Both the position numbers and the translations under genes were made by a program. DNA of 64,000 nt from Streptomyces sp. NRRL B-1347 (GTDB lineage: Bacteria > Actinomycetota > Actinomycetes > Streptomycetales > Streptomycetaceae): NCBI RefSeq assembly GCF_000720325.1, contig NZ_JOJM01000040.1, positions 1 to 64,000 of the forward strand. The letters run 5' to 3'. Below are positions 35,277 through 45,019 of this stretch, piece after piece. Each line of letters starts with the position of its first letter. The first letter of the stretch is position 1. The notes below the pieces were generated by a model. That model ran no database searches and had not been told where the DNA came from. It was given only the letters and a program-made list of their open reading frames with translations.

Positions 35277-37696
35277 TACTGGCAGGCCTCGCAGGACTCG
35301 GGGTTTTCCAGGGAGCAGGCGATCGCCTCGGGGTCGGTCACCTGCTGGGGGACGGGGGCGGCCGCGGCGGCGGAGCCACCGGCGGCGCGGGCGATGCGCG
35401 TCGCGGGGCGCGAGCGCAGGTAGTACGTGGTCTTGAGGCCCTGCTGCCAGGCGTAGGCGTACATCGAGGAGAGCTTGCCGATGGTCGGCGTCTCCAGGAA
35501 CAGGTTCAGGGACTGCGACTGGTCGAGGTACGGGGTGCGCGCCGCGGCCATGTCGATCAGGCCGCGCTGCGGGATCTCCCAGGCCGTGCGGTACAGGTTC
35601 CGCACGTCCGCGGGCACCCAGGTGAAGCCCTGCACCGAGCCGTTGGACTCGCGCAGCGCCTCACGGGTCTGCGCGTCCCAGACGCCGAGCTTCTTGAGGT
35701 CCTGCACCAGGTAGGAGTTCACCTGGAGGAACTCGCCGGACAGGGTCTCGCGCTTGAAGAGGTTGGAGACCTGCGGTTCGATGCACTCGTAGACGCCCGC
35801 GATGGACGCGATGGTGGCGGTCGGGGCGATGGCCAGGAGCAGCGAGTTGCGCATGCCGACCTTGCCGATGCGCTCCCGCAGCGCCTCCCAGCGCTCGGGC
35901 CAGGCGCGCTCGGCCGCGGTGTGCTCGTAGTGGTCGGGGTGCAGGACGCCGCGCGCGGTGCGGGTCTTCTCCCAGGCGGGCAGCGGGCCGTGGCGCTCGG
36001 CGAGGTCCGCGGAGGCCTCGTAGGCGGCGAGCATGATCCGCTCGGCGATCTTCGTGGACAGCGCCTTGGCCTCGGGGGAGTCGAAGGGCAGCCGCAGCTG
36101 GAAGAAGACGTCCTGCAGACCCATGGCGCCGAGGCCCACCGGGCGCCACTTGGCGTTGGAGCGCCCGGCCTGCTCGGTCGGGTAGAAGTTGATGTCCACG
36201 ACGCGGTCGAGGAACGTCACGGCGGTGCGGACGGTGGCGTCGAGGCGCTCCCAGTCGATGTCCCCGTCGGCCACGAAGGCGCCGAGGTTCACCGAGCCGA
36301 GGTTGCACACGGCCGTCTCGCCGTCGTCGGTGACTTCGAGGATCTCCGTGCACAGGTTGGAGGAGTGCACGGTGTGGCCGGGCTCGGCGGTCTGGTTGGC
36401 CGTGCGGTTGGAGGCGTCCTTGAAGGTCATCCAGCCGTTGCCGGTCTGCGCCAGGGTGCGCATCATGCGGCCGTACAGGTCACGGGCGGGCATGGTCTTG
36501 CGGGCCAGGCCCTTGGCCTCCGCCGCGCGGTAGGCCGCGTCGAACTCGTCGCCCCACAGGTCGACGAGCTCGGGCACGTCGGCGGGCGAGAACAGCGACC
36601 ACTCCTGGTCGGCGGCGACCCGGCGCATGAACTCGTCCGGGATCCAGTGCGCCAGGTTCAGGTTGTGGGTGCGCCGGGCGTCCTCGCCCGTGTTGTCGCG
36701 CAGCTCCAGGAACTCCTCGATGTCGGAGTGCCAGGTCTCCAGGTAGACGGCGGCGGCGCCCTTGCGGCGGCCGCCCTGGTTCACGGCGGCGACGGAGGCG
36801 TCCAGCGTCTTCAGGAACGGCACGATGCCGTTGGAGTGGCCGTTCGTGCCGCGGATCAGCGAACCGCGCGAGCGGATGCGGGAGTACGAGAGGCCGATGC
36901 CGCCGGCGTGCTTCGACAGGCGCGCCACCTGGTGGTAGCGGTCGTAGATCGAGTCCAGCTCGTCGAGCGGCGAGTCGAGCAGGTAGCAGCTCGACATCTG
37001 CGGGTGCCGGGTGCCGGAATTGAAGAGCGTCGGCGAGGACGGCAGGTAGTCCAGACGGCTCATCAGGCGGTACAGGGCGGCGACCTCGTCGAGCGCGCGC
37101 TCGGATTCGTCCTCGGCGAGACCGGTGGCCACGCGCAGCATGAAGTGCTGCGGCGTCTCGATGACCTTGCGGGTGATCGGGTGGCGCAGCAGGTAGCGGC
37201 TGTGCAGCGTGCGCAGGCCGAAGTAGCCGAAGCGGCGGTCGGCGCCGTCGGCGAGCGCGGCCTCCACGAGCCCGTCCAGACGGGCGCCGTGCAGCTCCGT
37301 GAACGCGGCGGTGCGGTCGGCGATCAGGCCCTCGCGGTGGCCGACCGCGACGGATCCGGAGAACGACGTGACGCCCTGCGACGCGGCCTCCTCGCGGATG
37401 CCGATGGACAGGAGCCGGGCGGCGAGCAGGGAGTACGCGGGGTCCTCGGAGATGAGCCCGGCGGCCGCCTCGGTGGCGAGCTCCCGCAACTCGGCCTCGT
37501 CGGCCTTCGCCGAGCGGCCGCGCAGGGCAGCCGCGGCGACGCGACCGGGGTCGGCGTCGGGGAGGTCGGCGGTGAGGTCGGTCAGGGTGCGCAGCAGGGC
37601 GGTTCCGGGGCCGTCGGCGGACGACGCGGACTGCTCGGCGTGCTGCTGACCGGCTTCGGCCTGCGCTGACGCGGGCTCGGCGGGCGCGATGGTCAC
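35276..37696 (-). CDS. nrdA: Class Ia ribonucleotide reductase alpha subunit
   Basis: 806 residues from a GTG with AGGGAG upstream. It reduces ribonucleoside diphosphates to deoxyribonucleotides. Catalytic elements visible are the first active-site Cys in SSCYLLDSPLDELD, the radical Cys in NLCTEILE with Asn and Glu, VCNLGSVNLGAF (partner Cys), and the C-terminal CEAC shuttle pair. The first 90 residues are Ala/Glu-rich and lack a recognisable ATP-cone motif, suggesting loss or degeneration of overall dATP inhibition. It is governed by the cobalamin riboswitch upstream. Confidence 0.95.
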   Translation of the reverse strand: MTIAPAEPASAQAEAGQQHAEQSASSADGPGTALLRTLTDLTADLPDADPGRVAAAALRGRSAKADEAELRELATEAAAGLISEDPAYSLLAARLLSIGIREEAASQGVTSFSGSVAVGHREGLIADRTAAFTELHGARLDGLVEAALADGADRRFGYFGLRTLHSRYLLRHPITRKVIETPQHFMLRVATGLAEDESERALDEVAALYRLMSRLDYLPSSPTLFNSGTRHPQMSSCYLLDSPLDELDSIYDRYHQVARLSKHAGGIGLSYSRIRSRGSLIRGTNGHSNGIVPFLKTLDASVAAVNQGGRRKGAAAVYLETWHSDIEEFLELRDNTGEDARRTHNLNLAHWIPDEFMRRVAADQEWSLFSPADVPELVDLWGDEFDAAYRAAEAKGLARKTMPARDLYGRMMRTLAQTGNGWMTFKDASNRTANQTAEPGHTVHSSNLCTEILEVTDDGETAVCNLGSVNLGAFVADGDIDWERLDATVRTAVTFLDRVVDINFYPTEQAGRSNAKWRPVGLGAMGLQDVFFQLRLPFDSPEAKALSTKIAERIMLAAYEASADLAERHGPLPAWEKTRTARGVLHPDHYEHTAAERAWPERWEALRERIGKVGMRNSLLLAIAPTATIASIAGVYECIEPQVSNLFKRETLSGEFLQVNSYLVQDLKKLGVWDAQTREALRESNGSVQGFTWVPADVRNLYRTAWEIPQRGLIDMAAARTPYLDQSQSLNLFLETPTIGKLSSMYAYAWQQGLKTTYYLRSRPATRIARAAGGSAAAAAPVPQQVTDPEAIACSLENPESCEACQ

Positions 37697-37831
37697 GTGG
37701 TGCTCTCCCTCGCTCGGCTCTGGGCTTCGAGGGGGGGCGAGGGCACACGGGAGCGACCGCGGGCAGCGGTACGCACGCCGTCCACCAGCCCATTCCACGA
37801 GGCCCGGACGTCTGCGCCCGGACCGGGCGGC

Positions 37832-37975
37832 ACGGGCGTGCTGTCGGCAGGTCCTCGGACTTGCGGGTACGCAAATGCGCACACGTACACCGTTGCGGGA
37901 CAGTTCCGGACTTGCACCGGATTCCCCTGCGACGACAGCGAGGACGAGCATACATCTTGTGCTGGGTTTCGGTGG
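37832..37975 (-). promoter_or_regulatory. Cobalamin (B12) riboswitch in the nrdABS leader
   Basis: On the minus strand the leader contains GGGGAATCCGGTGCAAGTCC, then GGAACTGTCCCGCAACGG, then the B12 box AAGTCCGAGGACCTGCCGAC (minus strand of 37843-37862). These are the conserved core of the cobalamin riboswitch. It lies about 140-280 nt before the nrdA GTG. The S. coelicolor nrdABS operon is known to be shut off by B12 via such an element, leaving the B12-dependent class II enzyme to act. Outer stem limits are approximate. No gene is seen in the 342-nt gap. Confidence 0.93.
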
Positions 37976-38038
37976 CACCCCTAGATGTTGTGTCGGAGGT
38001 GACCGGTTCCTCACGGGGTGTGGTCGCTCGTGTGCCCG

Positions 38039-38536
38039 TCAGAGCGTCAACTCGTAGGAGAGAAGGGTCAGACCGGGGACCGGTTCCCAGTCCCGGCGCG
38101 GGGCGCGGACGAAGCCGAGCCGCTCGTAGAGCCGCTGTGCCGCGCGCATCGTCGGCTGCGTGGACAGGACGACCGCGGCGCGCTCCGCGGCCCTGGCCCG
38201 CTCGACGCAGGCGCGCACCAGGGCCTCGCCCGCACCCCGTCCGCGCGCCGCGCGCGCGACGGCGAGCATCCGGACCTCCGCCTCGTCCGCGCGCGCGATG
38301 TCCGTCATGGGCCCGGCCGAGGGCACGAACGTCACGCCCCCGAGCAGTTGCTCGCCCGCCACCGCGACGAGCACCTCGGCCGCGTCGGCCCGCCCCGCGA
38401 CGTCGCGCAGGTGGTCCCGGTAGCCGCCGTCCTCGGCGCCGAACGCCAGGAACCCGTCGCGCAGATACGCCTCGACGGTGAGGTCGCCGAGAGCCGCGTA
38501 CTCGGCGGGCCGGGCCCGCCTGATGACTATGTCCAT
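38039..38536 (-). CDS. GNAT-family N-acetyltransferase
   Basis: 165 residues. The acetyl-CoA-binding motif A is clear (VRMLAVARAARGRGAGEALV), and LYERLGFVRAPRRDW is typical motif B. The N-terminus IVIRRARPAEYAALGDLTVE is usual for single-domain GNATs. The acceptor substrate is unknown. It sits upstream of the nrd leader on the same strand with no clear operon partner; its stop lies about 60 nt before the presumed riboswitch start. Confidence 0.88.
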   Translation of the reverse strand: MDIVIRRARPAEYAALGDLTVEAYLRDGFLAFGAEDGGYRDHLRDVAGRADAAEVLVAVAGEQLLGGVTFVPSAGPMTDIARADEAEVRMLAVARAARGRGAGEALVRACVERARAAERAAVVLSTQPTMRAAQRLYERLGFVRAPRRDWEPVPGLTLLSYELTL

Positions 38537-38573
38537 GCGCGGCAGTGTGCCCGAGAGCCCCCGCGCCGGCCGG

Positions 38574-39209
38574 TCAGCCGCTCGCGCCCGGCGGGTCCTG
38601 CGGGGCGCCGTCCCCGTCCGGGGGAAGGTCGCCGCGGTCCGGAGGAAGGCCCGTCCCGCCGCCGTCCGCGGCCGGGCCTCCGGGGTCGGCGGGCTCGGGC
38701 AGGGTGGCGTCCAGCTCGCGGTCGTCGGCGGGGTGGGCGTCCTCGGCGGCGGCGCGCAGCACGGCGCGGTCCACCGCGCCGCGGTCGGCGGCGAGCTGGA
38801 CGCGCAGCCCGTTCTCCGAGCGGACGTACTCGTGCCGGGAGCCCGTGACGCGGTACCAGCCCTTGCCGTCCTTCTCGCAGCTCTCGGCGGCGGGCGGGAC
38901 CGTGCGGCAGTTCTTGTCGGTGACGGTGCCCCGGTCGACGGAGAGGGTCAGCTGCGCGCCGCCCTTGTCCCGCACGTACGTGGACTGGAAGCCGTAGTCA
39001 CCGATCACGCCCACCGACTGCCGGGCGAGTTCGAAGCCGTCGGCCTGCGTCACGTACACGTGCTCCACGACGGTCTGCGCCGCCTCGGCGCGCGCCTTGA
39101 GCTCGGAGCGGTCCGGCGGCGCCGCGCTGTCGAGGCTGTCCGAGCCGCAGCCGGTGAGGGCGAGCGGGGCGAGGAGCAGAGCTGGGAGGAGGCGGCGGGA
39201 ACGTCTCAT
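38574..39209 (-). CDS. Lipoprotein of unknown function
   Basis: 211 residues from the ATG of MRRSRRLLPALLLAPLA, with AAAGGA upstream. A lipobox LALTGC lies at about residues 16-21, so the protein should be lipidated and anchored outside the cytoplasmic membrane. The mature part (about 150 residues) has a central domain with YVTQADGFELARQSVGVIGD and two further Cys (CRTVPPAAESC) that could form a disulfide. A Pro/Gly/Asp-rich tail of about 45 residues follows. No family is recognised. Confidence 0.85.
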   Translation of the reverse strand: MRRSRRLLPALLLAPLALTGCGSDSLDSAAPPDRSELKARAEAAQTVVEHVYVTQADGFELARQSVGVIGDYGFQSTYVRDKGGAQLTLSVDRGTVTDKNCRTVPPAAESCEKDGKGWYRVTGSRHEYVRSENGLRVQLAADRGAVDRAVLRAAAEDAHPADDRELDATLPEPADPGGPAADGGGTGLPPDRGDLPPDGDGAPQDPPGASG

Positions 39210-39278
39210 GCGTACATCCTTTCGCATGCGCCCGCCGCCGGCCCGTGCCCCGGCCCCGTCCGTGCGTACCGCCCTGGT

Positions 39279-40901
39279 TCAGTGGCCCGCCCCCACCTTG
39301 GGCAGTTCGGTGGCCACGCCCTTGTCGCCGGCGTCCGCCGTGTAGTCCTCGGGGGAGGTCTCGTCGACGCCCTCGGGGGCCTTGAGCGCCTTCAGGACGA
39401 AGGTGAGGACGACCGTCACGACCACGTTCAGGACGAACGCCGTCAGGCCGATGTAGCCGATCTCGCCGATGCCGGGGATCTCCTTGGAGGAGCCGCCGAA
39501 GTGCGCTTGCGTCGGCGAGGCGACGCCGTACGCGGCCACCGTCCCGTAGACCATGCCGACCGCCCAGCCGGCGAGCAGCGCCCACCGGTGGAACCACCGG
39601 GTGAACAGGCCGCCGACGAGCGCGGGCATGGTCTGCAGGATCCAGATGCCGCCCAGCAGCTGGAAGTTGATGGCGACCGTCTTGTCCATGGTGAGCACGA
39701 AGGCGAGGGCGCCCACCTTCACCAGGAGTGAGACCAGCTTGGAGACCTTGGTCTCCTGCTCGGGCGTCGCGTCGGGCTTCAGGAAGTCCTTGTAGATGTT
39801 GCGCGTGAAGAGGTTCGCGGCCGCGATGGACATGATGGCGGCGGGCACGAGCGCGCCGATGCCGATCGCCGCGAACGCGACGCCGGTGAACCAGTCGGGG
39901 AACATGTCCTCGAACAGCTGCGGAATCGCCAGCTGTCCGTTCTCGACCTTCACCCCGGCCGCGATCGCCATGAAGCCGAGCAGCGCGAGCAGGCCCAGCA
40001 TCAGCGAGTACAGCGGCAGGATCGTGGTGTTGCGGCGGATCACGTCACGGCTGCGCGAGGACAGCGTCGCGGTGATCGAGTGGGGGTACATGAACAGGGC
40101 GAGCGCCGAGCCGAGGGCCAGGGTCGCGTACGTCCAGGTGCCCGCGTCGCCGGGCACGAGCGCGCCGACGGGCTTGCCGGTCGCCTCGTTCGTCGCCGAG
40201 AACTTCTCGTTCGCCGCCTGGAAGATCTCGTCGAACCCGCCCAGCTTGATGGGGATGTAGATGATGGCCACCGCGATCACGATGTAGATCAGGGTGTCCT
40301 TCACGAACGCGATCAGGGCCGGGGCCCTGAGGCCCGAGGAGTAGGTGTACGCGGCGAGCACGCCGAAGGCGATGAGCAGCGGCAGGTCCTTGACGAACCA
40401 GTTGGTGTCCTCGCCGCCGCCGACGCCCATCACGTCGAGCACGGCCTGGATGCCGACGAGTTGGAGCGCGATGTACGGCATCGTGGCGAGGATGCCGGTG
40501 ACGGCCACCGCGAGCGAGAGCCCCTTGGAGCCGAAGCGCCCGCGCACGAAGTCGGAGGTGGTGACGTAGCCGTGCTTGTGCGACACCGACCACAGGCGCG
40601 GCAGGAAGGTGAAGATCAGCGGATAGACGAGGATGGTGTACGGCACCGCGAAGAACCCGGCGGCGCCCGCCGCGTAGATCGCCGCGGGCACGGCCACGAA
40701 GGTGTACGCCGTGTAGAGGTCGCCGCCGAGCAGGAACCAGGTCACCCAGGTGCCGAACGACCGGCCGCCGAGGCCCCATTCGTCGAGGCTCTGCTCGTTC
40801 TCGGCCCGGCGCCAGCGGGAGGCCAGGAAGCCCATGACCGTCACCGCGAGGAAGAAGAAGATGAAGACGGCGAGTGCGACGCCGTTCACGCCGTCGTTCA
40901 T
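39279..40901 (-). CDS. mctP: Sodium:solute symporter, MctP-like monocarboxylate permease
   Basis: 540 residues with about 13 transmembrane helices. SSS-family features include FGTWVTWFLLGGDLYTAYTF (sodium-site region) and LPRLWSVSHKHGYVTTSDFV. The subgroup resembles MctP-type permeases, which take up pyruvate, lactate and related monocarboxylates; this is family-based. The start overlaps the DUF3311 stop by 4 nt, so the two form a unit, as is usual for this subgroup. The C-terminus is a charged cytoplasmic tail (GVDETSPEDYTADAGDKG). Confidence 0.85.
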   Translation of the reverse strand: MNDGVNGVALAVFIFFFLAVTVMGFLASRWRRAENEQSLDEWGLGGRSFGTWVTWFLLGGDLYTAYTFVAVPAAIYAAGAAGFFAVPYTILVYPLIFTFLPRLWSVSHKHGYVTTSDFVRGRFGSKGLSLAVAVTGILATMPYIALQLVGIQAVLDVMGVGGGEDTNWFVKDLPLLIAFGVLAAYTYSSGLRAPALIAFVKDTLIYIVIAVAIIYIPIKLGGFDEIFQAANEKFSATNEATGKPVGALVPGDAGTWTYATLALGSALALFMYPHSITATLSSRSRDVIRRNTTILPLYSLMLGLLALLGFMAIAAGVKVENGQLAIPQLFEDMFPDWFTGVAFAAIGIGALVPAAIMSIAAANLFTRNIYKDFLKPDATPEQETKVSKLVSLLVKVGALAFVLTMDKTVAINFQLLGGIWILQTMPALVGGLFTRWFHRWALLAGWAVGMVYGTVAAYGVASPTQAHFGGSSKEIPGIGEIGYIGLTAFVLNVVVTVVLTFVLKALKAPEGVDETSPEDYTADAGDKGVATELPKVGAGH

Positions 40902-41185
40902 GACCGCGCACCCCCCTGGGCGCGGGCGGCCGCGCGGCCGCGCTGGTCACGCTGCCACAGCTGGTAGGCGATCATCGTGAGCGCGGTCGAGATCAGCACC
41001 CACAGCATCTGGTACCAGTAGAAGAACGGGATGCCGATGAAGGCCGGGTCGGCCTTCGCGTAGGAGCTCACCCAGAGCATGGCCACGAAGGGCGCCACGA
41101 GACAGAGGGCGATGACCACACGGACCGGCGTGACCACCGGCTGTCTCACTTCAGGCGCAACCGGCACTTCAGGCACATCTGGCAT
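40898..41185 (-). CDS. DUF3311 small membrane protein, symporter partner
   Basis: 95 residues from the ATG of MPDVPEVPVAPE, with GGAG 6 nt upstream; a GTG seven codons earlier is less well supported. Two transmembrane helices (VRVVIALCLVAPFVAMLWVS and FYWYQMLWVLISTALTMIAY) are joined by a short loop with KADPAFIGIPF. The DUF3311 family is nearly always encoded beside an SSS symporter of this type. The partners share a 4-nt overlap. Confidence 0.85.
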   Translation of the reverse strand: MPDVPEVPVAPEVRQPVVTPVRVVIALCLVAPFVAMLWVSSYAKADPAFIGIPFFYWYQMLWVLISTALTMIAYQLWQRDQRGRAAARAQGGARS

Positions 41186-41306
41186 ACCGCGGCTCCGTTC
41201 GCTCACTTATCCCGTGTTTAACGTGCGGGAAATCTAAGCGACGGTCTCGGGCTACGGAACCCCTGTCCGTATAACGGACGAGCCACAGAAGGGCCGAAAG
41301 GGCTCC

Positions 41307-41507
41307 TCAGCAGCAGCGGAACCCCTGCCGCGGGTCCGACTCCTGGCGGTCCGTCCGCATACGCTCGAACGCCCGCCGGGTCGGCACGGCCGCGGCCGGA
41401 TGCTCCTTGCGGACGTGCGCCACGTACCGCTCGTACGCGGACTCGTCCGTCAACTCCCGTACGTACCAACGGACGGCGCGCAGCGCGCGGCGCAGCGGCC
41501 CGGTCAC
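41307..41507 (-). CDS. YbdD/YjiX-family small protein
   Basis: 66 residues from a GTG that shares GTGA with the cstA stop. The sequence WYVRELTDESAYERYVAHVR and the C-terminal GFRCC are diagnostic of the YbdD/YjiX family. Members are encoded directly downstream of CstA/BtsT-type peptide or pyruvate transporters and are needed for their function in E. coli. Confidence 0.9.
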   Translation of the reverse strand: MTGPLRRALRAVRWYVRELTDESAYERYVAHVRKEHPAAAVPTRRAFERMRTDRQESDPRQGFRCC

Positions 41508-43645
41508 GACGAGCCCGCCTCGGCGCGCTCGTAGGCCGCGAGTTCCGCCTTCTCCTCCTTCGTGGCGACGAGCCCGGCGGGCGCGACGGTCCTCGACTCC
41601 ACGAACGGCGTCTCGCTCAGGCGCGAGGACAGCGGGTCGCGGACGTGCCGGACGCAGACGCGGGCCGCGTCCAGGAGCACGATCACGACGAGGATCGCGA
41701 GGGCCGCCGAAAGCACCCCGTCCACCGTGGAGTTGGTGACCACGGTGTGCATGTCGTCCATGGTCTTGGCGGGCGGCAGGACCTTGCCGTCGTCGATGGC
41801 GTCCTGGTAGACGGAGCGCTGCTTGAAGAAGCCCACGCGCGGGTCGCTGGAGAACACCTTCTGCCAGCTCGCCGTGAGCGTCACCGTCGCGTCCCAGACC
41901 AGCGGAACCCCGGTGATCCAGGCCCACTTGAGCCGTCCGGACTTCACCAGGAGCGTGGTGCACACGGCGAGGGCGACGGCGGCGAGCAGCTGGTTGGCGA
42001 TGCCGAAGATCGGGAAGAGCTGGTTGATGCCGCCGAGCGGCTCGTGCACGCCGACCCAGAGGAAGTAGCCCCACAGGCCGGTCACGGCCGCGCTGGTCAG
42101 CACCAGGCCCGGCTTCCAACTCACGTTCTTGAAGGGCTTGTAGACGTTGCCCAGCATGTCCTGGAGCATGAACCGGCCCACGCGCGTGCCCGCGTCGAGC
42201 GCGGTGAGGATGAACAGCGCCTCAAACATGATCGCGAAGTGGTACCAGAAGGCCCGCAGCGAGTCCCCGGTGACCTTGGAGAAGATCTCCGAGACGCCGA
42301 TCGCGAGGGTGGGGGCGCCGCCCGTGCGCGAGAGCAGCGAGCTCTCCTCGACGTCCGCGGCGGCCCGCGCCAGGTCCTCGGGGGAGATGGTGTACCCGAA
42401 GTTCGCGACCGCCCGTGACGCCTCCTGGACGGTGTCGCCGACCACGCCCGCGGGCGCGTTCATCGCGAAGTACAGGCCCGGGTCGATGATGCTCGCCGCG
42501 ATCAGGGCCATCACCGCCACGGACGACTCCATCAGCATGGAGCCGTAGCCGATCATCCGGACCTGGGTCTCCTTCTGGATCATCTTCGGCGTCGTACCGG
42601 AGGAGATCAGGGCGTGGAAGCCGGAGAGCGCGCCGCACGCGATCGTGATGAACACGAACGGGAAGAGCGAGCCCGCGAAGACCGGTCCGTCGCCGCGCGA
42701 GGCGAAGTCGGTGACCGGGTCCATCCTGAGCGTCGGCAGGGTGACGACCACGCCGAGCGCGAGCAGCACGATCGTGCCGATCTTCATGAACGTGGACAGG
42801 TAGTCGCGCGGCGCGAGCAGCATCCACACCGGCAGGATCGACGCGATGAAGCCGTACGCCACCAGCCAGATGACCAGCGTCGACGGCGCGAGCGTGAAGG
42901 CCTCCGCCCACGAGGACTCCGCCACCCAGCGGCCCGCGACCAGGGCGAGCAGCAGCAGTGCGATGCCGATGAGCGAGACCTCGCTGACCCGGCCGGGGCG
43001 CAGGACGCGCAGGTAGAAGCCCATGAACAGGGCGATCGGGATCGTCATCGCGATGGAGAAGGTGCCCCAGGGCGACTCGGCGAGGGCGTTCACGATCACC
43101 AGGGCGAGCACCCCGAGCAGGATGATCATGATGGCGAAGGTGGCGAGCAGGGCGGCGGCGCCGCCGAACGGGCCGATCTCGTCCCGCGCCATCTGGCCGA
43201 GCGACTTGCCGTCGCGGCGGGTGGAGAAGAACAGGACCACCATGTCCTGCACGGCCCCCGCGAAGATCACTCCCGCGATGATCCAGATGGTGCCGGGCAA
43301 GTACCCCATCTGGGCGGCGAGCACCGGTCCGACGAGGGGTCCGGCGCCCGCGATCGCCGCGAAGTGGTGGCCGAGCAGGACGCGCCGGTCGGTCGGGTGG
43401 TAGTCGATGCCGTTGTCGAGCCGCTCGGCGGGCGTGGCCCTGCGCTTGTCGACGCGCAGGACCTTGTACGCGATGAACTTCGCGTAGAAGCGGTAGGCGA
43501 TGGCGTACGAGCCGAGGGCGGCGGCCACCATCCAGGCGGCGGACACCTCCTCGTCCCGGGAGAGCGCGAGCACGGTCCAGCCCGCGGCGCCGACCAGCGC
43601 GACGAGGCTCCAGAGGGCGATGGTCTTGGGGGTGGCTGTGCGCAC
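41504..43645 (-). CDS. cstA: Carbon starvation protein CstA (pyruvate/peptide transporter family)
   Basis: 713 residues with about 16-18 transmembrane helices. CstA motifs include GIDYHPTDRRVLLGHHFAAI and AGAGPLVGPVLAAQMGYLPG, with VQDMVVLFFSTRRDGKSLGQ following. Members of this family (CstA, BtsT) import pyruvate and possibly peptides by proton symport in starved cells. The YbdD-type accessory gene is coupled downstream. The neighbouring MctP-type symporter, on the same strand further down, suggests a carboxylate-uptake cluster. Confidence 0.92.
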   Translation of the reverse strand: MRTATPKTIALWSLVALVGAAGWTVLALSRDEEVSAAWMVAAALGSYAIAYRFYAKFIAYKVLRVDKRRATPAERLDNGIDYHPTDRRVLLGHHFAAIAGAGPLVGPVLAAQMGYLPGTIWIIAGVIFAGAVQDMVVLFFSTRRDGKSLGQMARDEIGPFGGAAALLATFAIMIILLGVLALVIVNALAESPWGTFSIAMTIPIALFMGFYLRVLRPGRVSEVSLIGIALLLLALVAGRWVAESSWAEAFTLAPSTLVIWLVAYGFIASILPVWMLLAPRDYLSTFMKIGTIVLLALGVVVTLPTLRMDPVTDFASRGDGPVFAGSLFPFVFITIACGALSGFHALISSGTTPKMIQKETQVRMIGYGSMLMESSVAVMALIAASIIDPGLYFAMNAPAGVVGDTVQEASRAVANFGYTISPEDLARAAADVEESSLLSRTGGAPTLAIGVSEIFSKVTGDSLRAFWYHFAIMFEALFILTALDAGTRVGRFMLQDMLGNVYKPFKNVSWKPGLVLTSAAVTGLWGYFLWVGVHEPLGGINQLFPIFGIANQLLAAVALAVCTTLLVKSGRLKWAWITGVPLVWDATVTLTASWQKVFSSDPRVGFFKQRSVYQDAIDDGKVLPPAKTMDDMHTVVTNSTVDGVLSAALAILVVIVLLDAARVCVRHVRDPLSSRLSETPFVESRTVAPAGLVATKEEKAELAAYERAEAGSS

Positions 43646-43757
43646 GGGCCGTCCTCCCGGTCGCGTGTCTGCGGTGACGGGAGGACGGTAGGGCAGGAAA
43701 GTGATCCGCGCTACGGGGCGGGCAGGGTGAAACGCGGTGCCGCCGCGGCCCGGGGGG

Positions 43758-44833
<1,076 letters not shown>

Positions 44834-44891
44834 TCAGGTGTCGGTCCGATAACGGAGCCGACTGCCCTTCTTATACACCCTTGACACCCCA

Positions 44892-44907
44892 AAAGGTCTA
44901 GGCCAAG
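44892..44907. promoter_or_regulatory. Degenerate dre-like site
   Basis: AAAGGTCTAGGCCAAG preserves the GGTCTAG core and partial palindromy of the DasR element. It lies 10 bp before the stronger site and may be a second, weaker binding site. Confidence 0.4.
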
Positions 44908-44916
44908 CTCCCCCGT

Positions 44917-44932
44917 ACTGGTCTACACCATT
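44917..44932. promoter_or_regulatory. DasR responsive element (dre) upstream of dasA
   Basis: ACTGGTCTACACCATT closely matches the 16-bp dre consensus (A-N-TGGTCTAGACCA-N-T), differing at one core base. It lies 88 nt before the dasA GTG. Confidence 0.9.
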
Positions 44933-45019
44933 AAAGACCAGGTCCAGTCCCACGGGCAGTCTTTCGGTCCTCTTGGTCGCTGCGGGTGGGGGGTTGGCTG
45001 GCATCCAAAGGAGGATGAC

